A DNA stretch of 64,000 nucleotides from Aphelocoma coerulescens (GCF_041296385.1 NC_091016.1:10575997-10639996); one strand, 5' to 3'. Shown: positions 35,034-49,156, counted from the stretch's first letter. Program-made: numbers and translations. The notes: generated by a model from the sequence alone, not told the origin.

Positions 35034-36476
35034 GGCCTTGCGTTGCCTTCAGTACCATTGCCTGGTTTTTCCTAGCCTACCCTTGCTTTGCCTTCCTTGG
35101 CTACGTCTCTCTTGCCTATGTCTCCCTTGCCCTGCCCTGCCCTGCCTATGATTTCCTTGCTTTGCCCTGCCTTGCCTTTTCTTCCATGCAGGCAAGGCAA
35201 TGCAGTCAAAGCAAGTTTAGGCAATTCTAGTCAAGTCAAGGGAAAGTTAGGGAAAGCAAAGCAAGAGCAGTGAGCAGGCAGCAAAGTAGGGCCAATGAGT
35301 GCGAGGCAAGAGAAGGCCCAGAAGTTGTAGTTCGGAAGGCAGGGCATAGGAAGGTAAGTCCAGTGATGCAGAGGGCAGGCAAAGACAAGAAAGGCTAGGC
35401 AAGGAAAGGCCAGCCAAGAAAGGGGTAGGCAAATAAAAACAGGGAATGCTTACACAAAGCAATGTGAAGCAAGGAACAGCTAGGCAAGTCAAGGCAAGAA
35501 CACAGAAAGGTCAGTGGAGTAAGGCAAGCAAGGGAGAGATAGGAGAAGCAAGTTAAATCAAAGGAGAGGAAGACAAGACATGGAAGGCCAGGGAAGGAGG
35601 CAGTAGGCAGGGGCTGGTTATGAAAGGCAGTGCAAGGCTGTTGCTGTTGAGACGGTCACGACACACATACACTCTCTGCCCCGAGCAATAGCAAAAAACC
35701 ACTTGTATTATTTATGCATCTTCTCTTATGCACTTTTTTAGCTACATGTGCATGGACTATTATTTTGCTATAATACAATACTATTGGTTGTCTATAGTGT
35801 ACACACATTCTTTGCTAAACATCAGCCAGTATCGTCCCTTTTGCAGCTGTTACAACTTCTTTCTGTTGTTTATCTTCTTGCTTCTGCAATTCTCACGGGT
35901 ACAAAATGATTGTATCAACGGAAATGTCTGTGAGGCCTTCAGACCAGCTGTTGGTTCCCACAAAAGGCAAAGGAGTGGTAGACAAAAGAAGGCCAGGAAT
36001 CTGTAGGCAAAGCAGGGATTGGGAGGGGTAGGCAAAGGAAAGCAAGGCCATGTTGGAAAGGGGCACAAATGTCAAGAAGGGCAAGGGTTATGCAAGGCAG
36101 TGCAAGGCAAGGGAAGGGTAGGCAGGCCAAGGCAAGACAAGAGCATGGAGGGGTGGTGCAGAAAAGGTGATGATCGGATGGATAGGCCAGTCAAAGGTGG
36201 GTAGACTAGGCGAGGGAAAGAGGGGTAGCAGGGCAAGGCAAGTGTTGGCTTTGCAAAGCAAGGCAAGAGAGACTTAGGCAAGGCCAAGAGAGTCATAGGA
36301 GAAGCAGGCAAGACAAGACCAGGAAACAAGGGGTAAGAAAGTCAAGGTGGGAGATTGGTGAACAAGGCCATGCAATGGAGACATAGGAAGGGCAAGGGAG
36401 GTACACAGAGGTGTCTGTAAGGCAATGCAAGGCTGGGCTCTGCATGGCAAGGGATGATCAGGTATGGCAATGCCTT
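35034..36476. repeat. Pentamer tract of U4 (with LTR-like insertion)
   Basis: As in U2, without the 10-bp duplication. Confidence 0.85.
35639..35962 (-). mobile_element. Solo-LTR-like insertion (U4 copy)
   Basis: Same element in U4. It has an A for G near 35689, shared only with U5. Confidence 0.55.
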
Positions 36477-36861
36477 CATGTACCCCACTGTTTCAGGAGA
36501 ATATGAGAGGTGGCCCAGGGGTGGTCAAAGCCAGCAAGACCCATCTGTCCTGGCAGCTTTCCTCCGGGAGTAATCCTTGGTTGTATTGGATATGGGACAT
36601 GCAATCACCATTTTAGCCATAGACTCCTGGACAAGAATGAAAGTTCTTTTCCCTGGGAAGGAAAACACGTAGACCCACTGTTTCAGGTGCAGATGAAAGA
36701 CAGAACAAGGAAGGACAAGGCACTCGAAGAACGCCTTCTTTCTGGACGCGTCCTTCTGGGTGTGCTCAAGCTGCGTGGGCTCGGCAGCACTGAAGGTGTA
36801 AGAACCTGTTTCTGGCCAGGCAGTGTGCTGCAGTGCAAGGGCTGCGCCTTACTTTGTTGAA

Positions 36862-37033
36862 GCAGGCAGAGCATTCTCAGCTGAATCTGCTTGTTGAAGC
36901 AGCTCTTGGCTGGACATTTGCAAGTCGCGCCACTGAGCCCATGAAGCCGGTGCCCAGCTGCTTCGTTCTTCGCCTTCTGTGGTCCGGACAGGACTGAAGC
37001 GCAGCGATGGCTTGGAGCTTTGCCGCTCTTCAG
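36862..37033 (+). repeat. Hybrid 172-bp repeat (U4)
   Basis: Single recombinant copy with the same left/right switch as U1. It has gagccc where U1 has gagtcc, so it may stem from a different parental long unit. Confidence 0.85.
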
Positions 37034-37993
37034 ATTGTTTACTGCAGGCATCTACATTTTTCTGTGCACGGATTTTCCTCAGCTGGACATAGAATTATTT
37101 TCTTGCTGTTTTACAGTGTCCAGACCATCTGTGTAGCTCTCGGTCAGGGAAATGCGTCAAGAGAGACGCCCTTGCTGGATGAGCTTTTCGCTGGCCAAGC
37201 CTTTCGACATCCCACCACAATTGGTCGAGGACGAGGAGAAAGGAGGGGTAACAGGGTAATATCTCTACAGTGCATCAGGTCATGTGAAATTTGTGCTGCT
37301 GCTGCCTAGTGCCCTTGCAGCTATCTGGGGAAGCAATTGCCCTTCCCTTCAGTCTCTGAGTTTCGGAGAACACGAATGCATGTAGGATGCAAGTGGAGGA
37401 GGGAAGTACAGAGTGCACCGGTGAGTTCGCTGTTGCTTACCTGGGGAGGGCGGAGGTGCAGCCCAGCACTGGCTTTGACGTCTACGGCCGTTCTCCAGGA
37501 GAGTAGCTGCTGGAGGCTGCCAAGGGAGCTGCGAGCACGAAAGTATAGTGGGCGTCTGTCTTAGAAGAAAGGCGCAGAGCCGCATTGTGATGCGCCCTTT
37601 CAGGAGGCTGCTTGGAGAAAGGGTGCTTTAGGAGGGCCTTCTGCTTTGACGCCTGCTCCTGGCTGAGCTCTAGCTGCAGGGACTCTGCAAGGCTGAACGA
37701 CTAGGGAAGTGCCTATCTCCACGCTGTGGGATGAAGTGCTACGGCTCCGCGTTCCCTTTTGGAGACGCGAGGACTCCCTCAGCCGGCTTGGCTTGTGAAC
37801 GAGCCTGCTGGACTTCTGCAACTCGGTGCACTGCACCTGCAAGCCCGGTGCTCTGCGGCTTCATTTTTCGCCTCACGTTATCCGCACGGAAGGGAAGCCC
37901 AGCGAGGGCACTGAACTTTGCCGCTTTTGCTCGTGCATGCTGCACGCACCCTCGGTGTAGCGTGCACGATTTCTTTCCACAGCTCTATAGGAG

Positions 37994-38691
37994 AAAGGCT
38001 CGCGAAGGGTGTCTGGACTTCAGGCGGCTCTCTTGAAAGCTGTGTATTGCATAGGCGAAGTTACAGCATTTCAGGGAGTGGGTATCCAGAGCCAGCCCTA
38101 CAGCTGTCAGCTACAGCTGGTAGGCATACCTGGAGCCGCTTTCTGTTCAAGTTAGAAAGCATTATGTATTTTTCTTTGCTGAGTATCTCAATACATAGCA
38201 ACCAATAAGCACCATACAACAATACCTTTACATTTGCCTGTAGCCTATCATGACTACTACCATTACCATATTATAGTCATTCTTATCCAATCACAAGAGT
38301 AAGTATGTTACAATTTAAGCTTACAGTGGAAAATTCTCAGACCTCTCTTCTTCTTGCTACATCGACATTTCTTGTTTGCCTGAGATAGCTCTCTTTTTGG
38401 TAAAAACATGTTTTCTATTTCCTTATGGCCTTCTTGAGACTTATTTACTTGGTGAAAAACATGTGCTTGTTTGTACTCACATACCGGTGTCCTAATAAAA
38501 AACATCTCCTTCCAACTCAATCTCCAACCTTTGCCTTCTCAGTTATTCAGTGATCAGTGTTTCAGCAAAACACCTTTTACTCTCTATCAAAACTCGTTTC
38601 CATTTCTACCTCATGCTAAGTTTCTACATTCAGAGATCTTTCTGTCAAGCCTACATAGCTGTGAAACTTTCTTACCAAACTTTCATCCTCT
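37994..38691. other. AT-rich insertion (U4)
   Basis: Same segment, with two or three base states shared only with U5. Confidence 0.5.
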
Positions 38692-39787
38692 CCAACAAGC
38701 TCGAGCTACAAGGACACCCTTTCAGTTTCGCTGAGTCCACGCTGCCCACGTAGCTGTCGCTGAGCGAAGTGTGCCAGGGGAGAAGCACTTGCTGGAAGAG
38801 TCTTTCAATGCGCACGGCTTTGAAGGCAGCACCACAATGTGGGCCACGAGAAGGGGTGAGGAGGAATGTGGTGTCGTCCTGGCACCTTTCTCCTGTGTGA
38901 GCTGTCTACCGAAGCTCTTTGCTCCTTGCGAGACGGCAGCGTGCGCCGGAGTACACTCGAGCCGAGGAGCGGGCAGACAGCATCGCCATCTGACGGGCGC
39001 TTTGCAGCTTGCCGCAGAAAGCGCTGCACTGCCGGGCACAGTGTTCCGGGCGAGAAGCAGAAGACCGTCCGCCTCCGGGGGAACGAAGGTACGGCGTGCT
39101 CGAAAAGGCGAAGAACGAAGCCGCGGAGCGCCGGGCTCGCGTGCTCGTTGTACGGGCTGCAAGACGAGCGTGGCTGCCACTCTCCTGCCTGCTGAATTGA
39201 CGTTATAGCCTTGGGAAGGAGGAAGTTCCACGGCACTTACCTGTGCTGCTGCTGCCTATTCCTCTTGTAGCTCTCTGTGGAAGCATTTGCGCTTCCCTTC
39301 AGTCTCCGTCTTTCCGAGAACACGATGGTAGTAGCATGCAGCGGAGGAGGGAAGAACAGAGCGCACCGGTGAGTCTGGTGCCGCTTACGTGCGGAAGGCG
39401 AAGGTGCAGCCCAGCCCTGGCTTCTACTTCTCGGGCCGTTCTCCAGGAAAGCAGCTGCTGGAGGCTGCCAAGGGAGCTGCGAGAGTGAAAGCAAGGTGGG
39501 CGTCTGTCTTAGAAGAAAGGCACAGAGCCACAGTGTCATTTGCGATTTCCGAAGGCTGGTTGGAGAGGCGTGCTTTAGGAAAGCCTTCTGCTTTGACGCC
39601 TGCTCCTGGCTGAGCTCTAGTTGCAGGGACTCTGCAAGGCTGAACAACTAGGAAAGTGCCTATGTCCACGCTGTGGGATGAAGCACTATAGCTGCGGCTT
39701 CCTTTCTGGAGCAAGCAAGAATGCTCTCAGCCGACTCTGCTTGTGAACGAGCCCTTGCTGGTCTTGGGCAATTTGGTGCACTGCACA

Positions 39788-40648
39788 CGCAAGCCCAGTG
39801 CTCTGCAGCTAAATTGTTTGCCTTAAGTGGTCTGGACTGAAGAGAAGGCCAGCGATGGCAGTGAACTTTGCTGCTTTTCCGCGTGCATGCTGCACCCACC
39901 AACGGTGCACCGTGCACGGTTTCTTTGCTCAGCTCGAGCTACAGCGACACCCTTTCGGTTTCGCTGAGTCCACGCTGCCCATGCAGCTCTCACTCAGAGA
40001 AGTGCGCCAGGGGAGAAGCACTTGCTGGAGAAGTCTTTCAATGTGCAAGGCTTTGAAGGCAGCACCCCAATCGGGACATGAGGAGGGCTGATGAAGAACG
40101 TGGTTCTTTCTTGGCAACTTTCTCCTGTGCGAGATGTCTACCGAAGATCTTTGCTCCTTGCCAGACTGCAGTGTGCACCAGAGTACACTCTGGCCGAGAA
40201 GGAGAAGGCAGACAGCACCACCATCTGACGGGCCCTATGCAGGTTATGACAGAAAGCAGACTGCCCCTGGAAGGCACTGGCAGCTACGAGTTCCCCAAGT
40301 GTCAGGGGCAAATGCTGGGCGAGCTCGTCATCCTGGCACGGTTCTCTGTGCGAGAGCGACTTCTCAGCGGTCCTTCTCGTGGCCCCGATTGCGCTGCTGT
40401 GTTTTCAAAGTCCTGCACACTGAAAGACTCATCCAGCAAGTGCTTCTCCCCTTCAAGTTTCGCTGAGCGAGAGCTACCATGGGTAGTGTGGACGCCGCGA
40501 AACCGAAGGGGTCTCCCGCTAGCTCGAGCTGCGGAAAAACCGTGCACAGCACACTGACAAGCGGCAAAGCACAATGGCCTCGCTCGGCTTCTCTTCTGCC
40601 CAGACAACGAAAGGCGAAGAACGAAGCCTCAGAGCACCGGGCTTGTGC
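39788..40648. repeat. Imperfect inverted repeat (U5)
   Basis: Equivalent of the U1 inverted repeat, with a private base change near 39998 in the plus arm. Confidence 0.75.
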
Positions 40649-43600
40649 GTGCAGCATTGCAGAAAGCCCAGAGACGCCTATCGGGAATTTCGGTCCTTGC
40701 GAGAGAGTCTTGTGTGCCTCGTGGTGCTTCGAGCCGAGAAAGACCGGGCAGACAGCACCGCCACAGAGGGGGCGCTTTTGCACCTTGTAAAAGGCAAGAG
40801 GACTGCTCCTGGAAGGTGGTGCGAATCCCTGTTGCCACTAGTGTCAGGAGCAAAGTGCTTGCAAGCTTATTGTCCTGGCACAGCTCTCTGCGGGAGACGT
40901 AGCCGAGAAGCTTTCCGCTTAGCTTGGGATCGCAAGAGGGACAGATTGTGCTGCTACGTAGCGCTGGGAAGGAGAGGTGCAGGGCCCAGGCGTGTTTGGG
41001 CAGAAGCAGTGCACTGGAGCGCTTGGCTGCCGACACAGCGTTCCGTGCGAGAAGCAGACCGCTGTTCGCCTCCGGGAGAATGAAGGTACGGCGTGCTCGA
41101 AAAGGCGAAGGACGAAGCCGCAGAGCACCGGGCTGGTGTGCGCGTCGTATGGGCTTGCAAGACGAAGGGTGGCTGCTGCACTCCTGCCTGCTGAATTGAC
41201 GTTCTAGCATTCGGAAGGAGGACGCTCAAGGGCACTTGCTTGTGCCGCTGCCTCTTCCTCTTCCAGCTCTAGGTGGAAGTGATTGTGCTTCTTCTCAAGA
41301 TTCTTGTGGAAACTCTTTTGTTGAACTTTGGAGTGCAAAATCCTGGGAACTGAATGTTACATTCCATCTAGAACGAAAGTTTTATTCCTCAGTTTTTGTC
41401 AGGAACAGCTAGAATGGAAAACACATCTTGGCTTTTTGCATTCCCTTCAGAGAATATTAACACTACGCAAATCGATGCCACGATCTATTCTGTCACCTAA
41501 ATTTACTGTTTCAATCATGCACTCATACGCTGCTCGTCTGAAATTTTCTGTCCAGATTCATTTGACCTCACGCATCTTCTGTTTTGCAGTACCAACAAGT
41601 CTTGCTACAGAAAGACATGCTAGATCAGCAGCAGTGTTTAGGTAGGCCTTTGGTACGGCAGTATCTGAACAGCACGCAACTCATACCTCAGCAATTCTCC
41701 CTGTGGCTCTGCTATGCGTGCTCTCGCATTTTTTCTCTCTCACTGAGCCTAAACTGTAGAACAAAAACATCCAGGAACTGCTGCCATGGGAATGCACAAA
41801 GACCAAAATCCCAGAGGTGGCCTGTACATTTCCTTTGCAGCCCCTGAACCATATCAAACGCACTGCTGGTCTGTACTTTTCTTTCCAGTGACACATCACA
41901 TTCAGTCGAGCGGATACTGCAGACAAACCGAATCACTTCCAGCTAGCGAGCTCCAATACGAAAATGTGGCCGCACAGGAAGCTTTCACTGGCCTTGCATG
42001 GTACAGTTGCAAACTTGCACTATGACTGCAGTCAAATGGTACTCAGGGCTTTTACATTGCGTCTGTACACTGCACACACCCGACGGTGTTCTGTGCCTTC
42101 ACTGTCAGTTTGGCTACCATCAAGTACTTTCATGTTCCCAAGGTGCCTATTTGGCACAAAGAAAAAGATACCAGCCTTGCTGGACTGCGACTTCTTCTGC
42201 CAGTCTTTCACGTACACACTTCTCACTGGGGCTATGCACCTTTCTTCTAAGCTGTGTGGAAAGTCACATTCTTTACACTCACAGATGCCAGTTTCCATCC
42301 TTAAAAGAGCCCGCAGCTCTGCCCATGCAAGCAGTCTGAGAACCGAAGCCCGCTGGCAGCATTCAGCTTTGTCTCTTTTTCAGAGCGTGTACTGCACACA
42401 GCACAGTATGCTGTGGGGGGTTTTCCTCCGTTATAAGTACAGTCATACTCTTTCTGTTCCACTAAGTCCACATCATCCATCTACCTCTCGCTCAGGGAAA
42501 GGCAGTAGGAGAGAGAAAAGCAGTTGCTGCATTGGTCTTTCCGAGTCCATGATTTTCAACAAACCGCCGCACTCTGGATGACAAGGGGGTGCAATGGGAG
42601 GGTCTGCTGTTCTTGCTCAAGCTGGCACTTTCATGAGCTAATGTTTGTGTAGGATGTTCACAAGTTAGTATCTGGACTCTGCGAGAGTGAAAGACAGCGC
42701 TGGGGAGCTCACATTGCCCTCTGAGTGTGGTGCAAATAAGAGTTTGTACCTGGAAGGGGGAGATCAGTGAAATCTTTTTGTCCTGACACGGTTGATTTGA
42801 GAGCAGTGGTGTTTTCAACTTGGCTCTGCACTTTGGGTGGTTTATAGCTAGGTGAGGGGCCTTTCCTTCTTTTGCAAGTCCCCCCTGCCATGCTGGGGTT
42901 GTTCTTCTGAGTGCTGACAGCGCGCAGGTTAAAGTTAACTGCTCCTCATGGCGCCCAGCACCATTCATGTGGCAATAGTTTGTTCCTTTGCGGATCCTGG
43001 CTCTTTGAATGTCTTTTGATTTCGTCCGGAAGACACTTCCATGTGGAGACAGCAACAGGTTGCTGAATGGGCACCTTTTGTGACCAATATTTACACTTGA
43101 TGAAATTAGTGCATCAGGATGGTGATAGGCAACCAATGACCACTCAATTAACACTTACAATATTACTAACTTAAGCGAAACGAGGTTTTGCAAATGGCAA
43201 TCTCTCCTTTGTACTGATACAGCCCTAATTTAATTTTCTTCAATGCACCAGCCTCAAGCACGGTGCTCTGCATGATTGCAAGTAAGAATTGCAAGATTGC
43301 AAGTAGGAACATTTAGTTGGAAAGGAAAGCTGATGGCACAGGTTCACATGGCGCTGTTTCTATTCTTCAAAGTGAATGTGAAACCCACTCTAACTTATTA
43401 TCCAAATAGGAGAGCACCAGGGAATGCTCATACTTTAAAGGTAGCAGGGAAAAGAGCTCAGAAGCTTGGCTCTTGCATTCCCTCTCTAACAGTTCAACAG
43501 CTCTAGCCCAGAGAACTGCCTACTAGGAAGAGCCATTAAATTCACATGCTCTTCTATGTGCACTTTCCTCCTCAGCTTTAAGTACCATCATAATCCTTCA

Positions 43601-44402
43601 GTCTCACAGAGTCAGGATGCAAACAGAATTTTATCAGGGGCTGCTAAAGTCAGCAGGATGCAAATTTGTTCAACAGCTTGGCTTTTTCATTCCTTCTCTA
43701 ACAGTTCAACAGCTATAGCCCACAGAACTGCCCATGAGGAAAAGCCATTAATTCGCTGAGAACACCCTACATGCAGATCCAAAACTGCTTTCTTTGCCAA
43801 AGAGAGAAACTATGAGCCCATCTCAGAAGAACTGGGATCTCCTCCTCCAAAATAGAAAACATCCAGGAACTGCTCCCATCCAATGTGCCAGAACACTGTT
43901 ACTGGACATTACCTGCCCTGGTGTCTAAATCAGCTGCACACCAAGGATGAGCATAGCTGCTTGTCTTGGCTTACTGCCAAGAGTTCAGAAGACCACCTTT
44001 CAGAAGTGGAAACGACATGCCAAAATTGACTTTTTCAGGAGACTGCCTTGAAAATAGGGCGTAGCAACTCCATACTTGTACAAATCAAGGCAGTGCTTCT
44101 ACACCAAATATGCCAGGACAGAAAGTTGCTGCTGCCCTTTACCTCCACTAGGCAGCTTCTTATGTGCACCTGAAACACTGGGGCTAGGTGCTTTCCTTCC
44201 CATGGAAAAGCATTGTCATCCTCTCTGAGGAACTGGCGTGCTACCGCCAATATTGAATATATCTAAGAATTGCTCCTACACAAGAGGTGCCAGGAGAGAA
44301 ATGTCTCAGTTGAGTTTACTTCCCCATGGGACCTTATCATCTGCTCCACCAACACTGGGATTCAGACCTTTGCATTCCAAGGAAAGGCATTATGAGTCAC
44401 TT

Positions 44403-45845
44403 GGCCTTGCGTTGCCTTCAGTACCATTGCCTGGTTTTTCCTAGCCTACCCTTGCTTTGCCTTCCTTGGCTACGTCTCTCTTGCCTATGTCTCCCTTGCC
44501 CTGCCCTGCCCTGCCTATGATTTCCTTGCTTTGCCCTGCCTTGCCTTTTCTTCCATGCAGGCAAGGCAATGCAGTCAAAGCAAGTTTAGGCAATTCTAGT
44601 CAAGTCAAGGGAAAGTTAGGGAAAGCAAAGCAAGAGCAGTGAGCAGGCAGCAAAGTAGGGCCAATGAGTGCGAGGCAAGAGAAGGCCCAGAAGTTGTAGT
44701 TCGGAAGGCAGGGCATAGGAAGGTAAGTCCAGTGATGCAGAGGGCAGGCAAAGACAAGAAAGGCTAGGCAAGGAAAGGCCAGCCAAGAAAGGGGTAGGCA
44801 AATAAAAACAGGGAATGCTTACACAAAGCAATGTGAAGCAAGGAACAGCTAGGCAAGTCAAGGCAAGAACACAGAAAGGTCAGTGGAGTAAGGCAAGCAA
44901 GGGAGAGATAGGAGAAGCAAGTTAAATCAAAGGAGAGGAAGACAAGACATGGAAGGCCAGGGAAGGAGGCAGTAGGCAGGGGCTGGTTATGAAAGGCAGT
45001 GCAAGGCTGTTGCTGTTGAGACGGTCACGACACACATACACTCTCTGCCCCGAGCAATAGCAAAAAACCACTTGTATTATTTATGCATCTTCTCTTATGC
45101 ACTTTTTTAGCTACATGTGCATGGACTATTATTTTGCTATAATACAATACTATTGGTTGTCTATAGTGTACACACATTCTTTGCTAAACATCAGCCAGTA
45201 TCGTCCCTTTTGCAGCTGTTACAACTTCTTTCTGTTGTTTATCTTCTTGCTTCTGCAATTCTCACGGGTACAAAATGATTGTATCAACGGAAATGTCTGT
45301 GAGGCCTTCAGACCAGCTGTTGGTTCCCACAAAAGGCAAAGGAGTGGTAGACAAAAGAAGGCCAGGAATCTGTAGGCAAAGCAGGGATTGGGAGGGGTAG
45401 GCAAAGGAAAGCAAGGCCATGTTGGAAAGGGGCACAAATGTCAAGAAGGGCAAGGGTTATGCAAGGCAGTGCAAGGCAAGGGAAGGGTAGGCAGGCCAAG
45501 GCAAGACAAGAGCATGGAGGGGTGGTGCAGAAAAGGTGATGATCGGATGGATAGGCCAGTCAAAGGTGGGTAGACTAGGCGAGGGAAAGAGGGGTAGCAG
45601 GGCAAGGCAAGTGTTGGCTTTGCAAAGCAAGGCAAGAGAGACTTAGGCAAGGCCAAGAGAGTCATAGGAGAAGCAGGCAAGACAAGACCAGGAAACAAGG
45701 GGTAAGAAAGTCAAGGTGGGAGATTGGTGAACAAGGCCATGCAATGGAGACATAGGAAGGGCAAGGGAGGTACACAGAGGTGTCTGTAAGGCAATGCAAG
45801 GCTGGGCTCTGCATGGCAAGGGATGATCAGGTATGGCAATGCCTT
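44403..45845. repeat. Pentamer tract of U5 (with LTR-like insertion)
   Basis: As in U4. Confidence 0.85.
45008..45331 (-). mobile_element. Solo-LTR-like insertion (U5 copy)
   Basis: Same element in U5, with the U4/U5-specific A near 45058. Confidence 0.55.
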
Positions 45846-46230
45846 CATGTACCCCACTGTTTCAGGAGAATATGAGAGGTGGCCCAGGGGTGGTCAAAGC
45901 CAGCAAGACCCATCTGTCCTGGCAGCTTTCCTCCGGGAGTAATCCTTGGTTGTATTGGATATGGGACATGCAATCACCATTTTAGCCATAGACTCCTGGA
46001 CAAGAATGAAAGTTCTTTTCCCTGGGAAGGAAAACACGTAGACCCACTGTTTCAGGTGCAGATGAAAGACAGAACAAGGAAGGACAAGGCACTCGAAGAA
46101 CGCCTTCTTTCTGGACGCGTCCTTCTGGGTGTGCTCAAGCTGCGTGGGCTCGGCAGCACTGAAGGTGTAAGAACCTGTTTCTGGCCAGGCAGTGTGCTGC
46201 AGTGCAAGGGCTGCGCCTTACTTTGTTGAA

Positions 46231-46402
46231 GCAGGCAGAGCATTCTCAGCTGAATCTGCTTGTTGAAGCAGCTCTTGGCTGGACATTTGCAAGTCGCGCC
46301 ACTGAGCCCATGAAGCCGGTGCCCAGCTGCTTCGTTCTTCGCCTTCTGTGGTCCGGACAGGACTGAAGCGCAGCGATGGCTTGGAGCTTTGCCGCTCTTC
46401 AG
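46231..46402 (+). repeat. Hybrid 172-bp repeat (U5)
   Basis: Same as U4. Confidence 0.85.
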
Positions 46403-47362
46403 ATTGTTTACTGCAGGCATCTACATTTTTCTGTGCACGGATTTTCCTCAGCTGGACATAGAATTATTTTCTTGCTGTTTTACAGTGTCCAGACCATCTG
46501 TGTAGCTCTCGGTCAGGGAAATGCGTCAAGAGAGACGCCCTTGCTGGATGAGCTTTTCGCTGGCCAAGCCTTTCGACATCCCACCACAATTGGTCGAGGA
46601 CGAGGAGAAAGGAGGGGTAACAGGGTAATATCTCTACAGTGCATCAGGTCATGTGAAATTTGTGCTGCTGCTGCCTAGTGCCCTTGCAGCTATCTGGGGA
46701 AGCAATTGCCCTTCCCTTCAGTCTCTGAGTTTCGGAGAACACGAATGCATGTAGGATGCAAGTGGAGGAGGGAAGTACAGAGTGCACCGGTGAGTTCGCT
46801 GTTGCTTACCTGGGGAGGGCGGAGGTGCAGCCCAGCACTGGCTTTGACGTCTACGGCCGTTCTCCAGGAGAGTAGCTGCTGGAGGCTGCCAAGGGAGCTG
46901 CGAGCACGAAAGTATAGTGGGCGTCTGTCTTAGAAGAAAGGCGCAGAGCCGCATTGTGATGCGCCCTTTCAGGAGGCTGCTTGGAGAAAGGGTGCTTTAG
47001 GAGGGCCTTCTGCTTTGACGCCTGCTCCTGGCTGAGCTCTAGCTGCAGGGACTCTGCAAGGCTGAACGACTAGGGAAGTGCCTATCTCCACGCTGTGGGA
47101 TGAAGTGCTACGGCTCCGCGTTCCCTTTTGGAGACGCGAGGACTCCCTCAGCCGGCTTGGCTTGTGAACGAGCCTGCTGGACTTCTGCAACTCGGTGCAC
47201 TGCACCTGCAAGCCCGGTGCTCTGCGGCTTCATTTTTCGCCTCACGTTATCCGCACGGAAGGGAAGCCCAGCGAGGGCACTGAACTTTGCCGCTTTTGCT
47301 CGTGCATGCTGCACGCACCCTCGGTGTAGCGTGCACGATTTCTTTCCACAGCTCTATAGGAG

Positions 47363-48060
47363 AAAGGCTCGCGAAGGGTGTCTGGACTTCAGGCGGCTCT
47401 CTTGAAAGCTGTGTATTGCATAGGCGAAGTTACAGCATTTCAGGGAGTGGGTATCCAGAGCCAGCCCTACAGCTGTCAGCTACAGCTGGTAGGCATACCT
47501 GGAGCCGCTTTCTGTTCAAGTTAGAAAGCATTATGTATTTTTCTTTGCTGAGTATCTCAATACATAGCAACCAATAAGCACCATACAACAATACCTTTAC
47601 ATTTGCCTGTAGCCTATCATGACTACTACCATTACCATATTATAGTCATTCTTATCCAATCACAAGAGTAAGTATGTTACAATTTAAGCTTACAGTGGAA
47701 AATTCTCAGACCTCTCTTCTTCTTGCTACATCGACATTTCTTGTTTGCCTGAGATAGCTCTCTTTTTGGTAAAAACATGTTTTCTATTTCCTTATGGCCT
47801 TCTTGAGACTTATTTACTTGGTGAAAAACATGTGCTTGTTTGTACTCACATACCGGTGTCCTAATAAAAAACATCTCCTTCCAACTCAATCTCCAACCTT
47901 TGCCTTCTCAGTTATTCAGTGATCAGTGTTTCAGCAAAACACCTTTTACTCTCTATCAAAACTCGTTTCCATTTCTACCTCATGCTAAGTTTCTACATTC
48001 AGAGATCTTTCTGTCAAGCCTACATAGCTGTGAAACTTTCTTACCAAACTTTCATCCTCT
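47363..48060. other. AT-rich insertion (U5)
   Basis: Same segment, with the U4/U5-specific states. Confidence 0.5.
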
Positions 48061-49156
48061 CCAACAAGCTCGAGCTACAAGGACACCCTTTCAGTTTCGC
48101 TGAGTCCACGCTGCCCACGTAGCTGTCGCTGAGCGAAGTGTGCCAGGGGAGAAGCACTTGCTGGAAGAGTCTTTCAATGCGCACGGCTTTGAAGGCAGCA
48201 CCACAATGTGGGCCACGAGAAGGGGTGAGGAGGAATGTGGTGTCGTCCTGGCACCTTTCTCCTGTGTGAGCTGTCTACCGAAGCTCTTTGCTCCTTGCGA
48301 GACGGCAGCGTGCGCCGGAGTACACTCGAGCCGAGGAGCGGGCAGACAGCATCGCCATCTGACGGGCGCTTTGCAGCTTGCCGCAGAAAGCGCTGCACTG
48401 CCGGGCACAGTGTTCCGGGCGAGAAGCAGAAGACCGTCCGCCTCCGGGGGAACGAAGGTACGGCGTGCTCGAAAAGGCGAAGAACGAAGCCGCGGAGCGC
48501 CGGGCTCGCGTGCTCGTTGTACGGGCTGCAAGACGAGCGTGGCTGCCACTCTCCTGCCTGCTGAATTGACGTTATAGCCTTGGGAAGGAGGAAGTTCCAC
48601 GGCACTTACCTGTGCTGCTGCTGCCTATTCCTCTTGTAGCTCTCTGTGGAAGCATTTGCGCTTCCCTTCAGTCTCCGTCTTTCCGAGAACACGATGGTAG
48701 TAGCATGCAGCGGAGGAGGGAAGAACAGAGCGCACCGGTGAGTCTGGTGCCGCTTACGTGCGGAAGGCGAAGGTGCAGCCCAGCCCTGGCTTCTACTTCT
48801 CGGGCCGTTCTCCAGGAAAGCAGCTGCTGGAGGCTGCCAAGGGAGCTGCGAGAGTGAAAGCAAGGTGGGCGTCTGTCTTAGAAGAAAGGCACAGAGCCAC
48901 AGTGTCATTTGCGATTTCCGAAGGCTGGTTGGAGAGGCGTGCTTTAGGAAAGCCTTCTGCTTTGACGCCTGCTCCTGGCTGAGCTCTAGTTGCAGGGACT
49001 CTGCAAGGCTGAACAACTAGGAAAGTGCCTATGTCCACGCTGTGGGATGAAGCACTATAGCTGCGGCTTCCTTTCTGGAGCAAGCAAGAATGCTCTCAGC
49101 CGACTCTGCTTGTGAACGAGCCCTTGCTGGTCTTGGGCAATTTGGTGCACTGCACA

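Larger units (their letters stand above)
29575..38943 (+). repeat. Macrosatellite unit U4 (short form, 9,369 bp)
   Basis: Fourth unit, lacking both the 727-bp module and the 10-bp insertion. It has the same length as U5 and shares base states with it that I see in no other unit: the changed base at 32159, the T in the second P block near 37394, the A near 38383 and the A near 38608. U1 positions map by adding 29574 up to about 6610 and 29564 after that. Confidence 0.97.
38944..48312 (+). repeat. Macrosatellite unit U5 (short form, 9,369 bp)
   Basis: Fifth unit, nearly identical to U4. It is the first unit from the left that carries A rather than T at 39239, which creates a consensus-like 5' splice site on the minus strand. 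It has a private C-to-A change near 39998. U1 positions map by adding 38943 up to about 6610 and 38933 after that. Confidence 0.97.
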
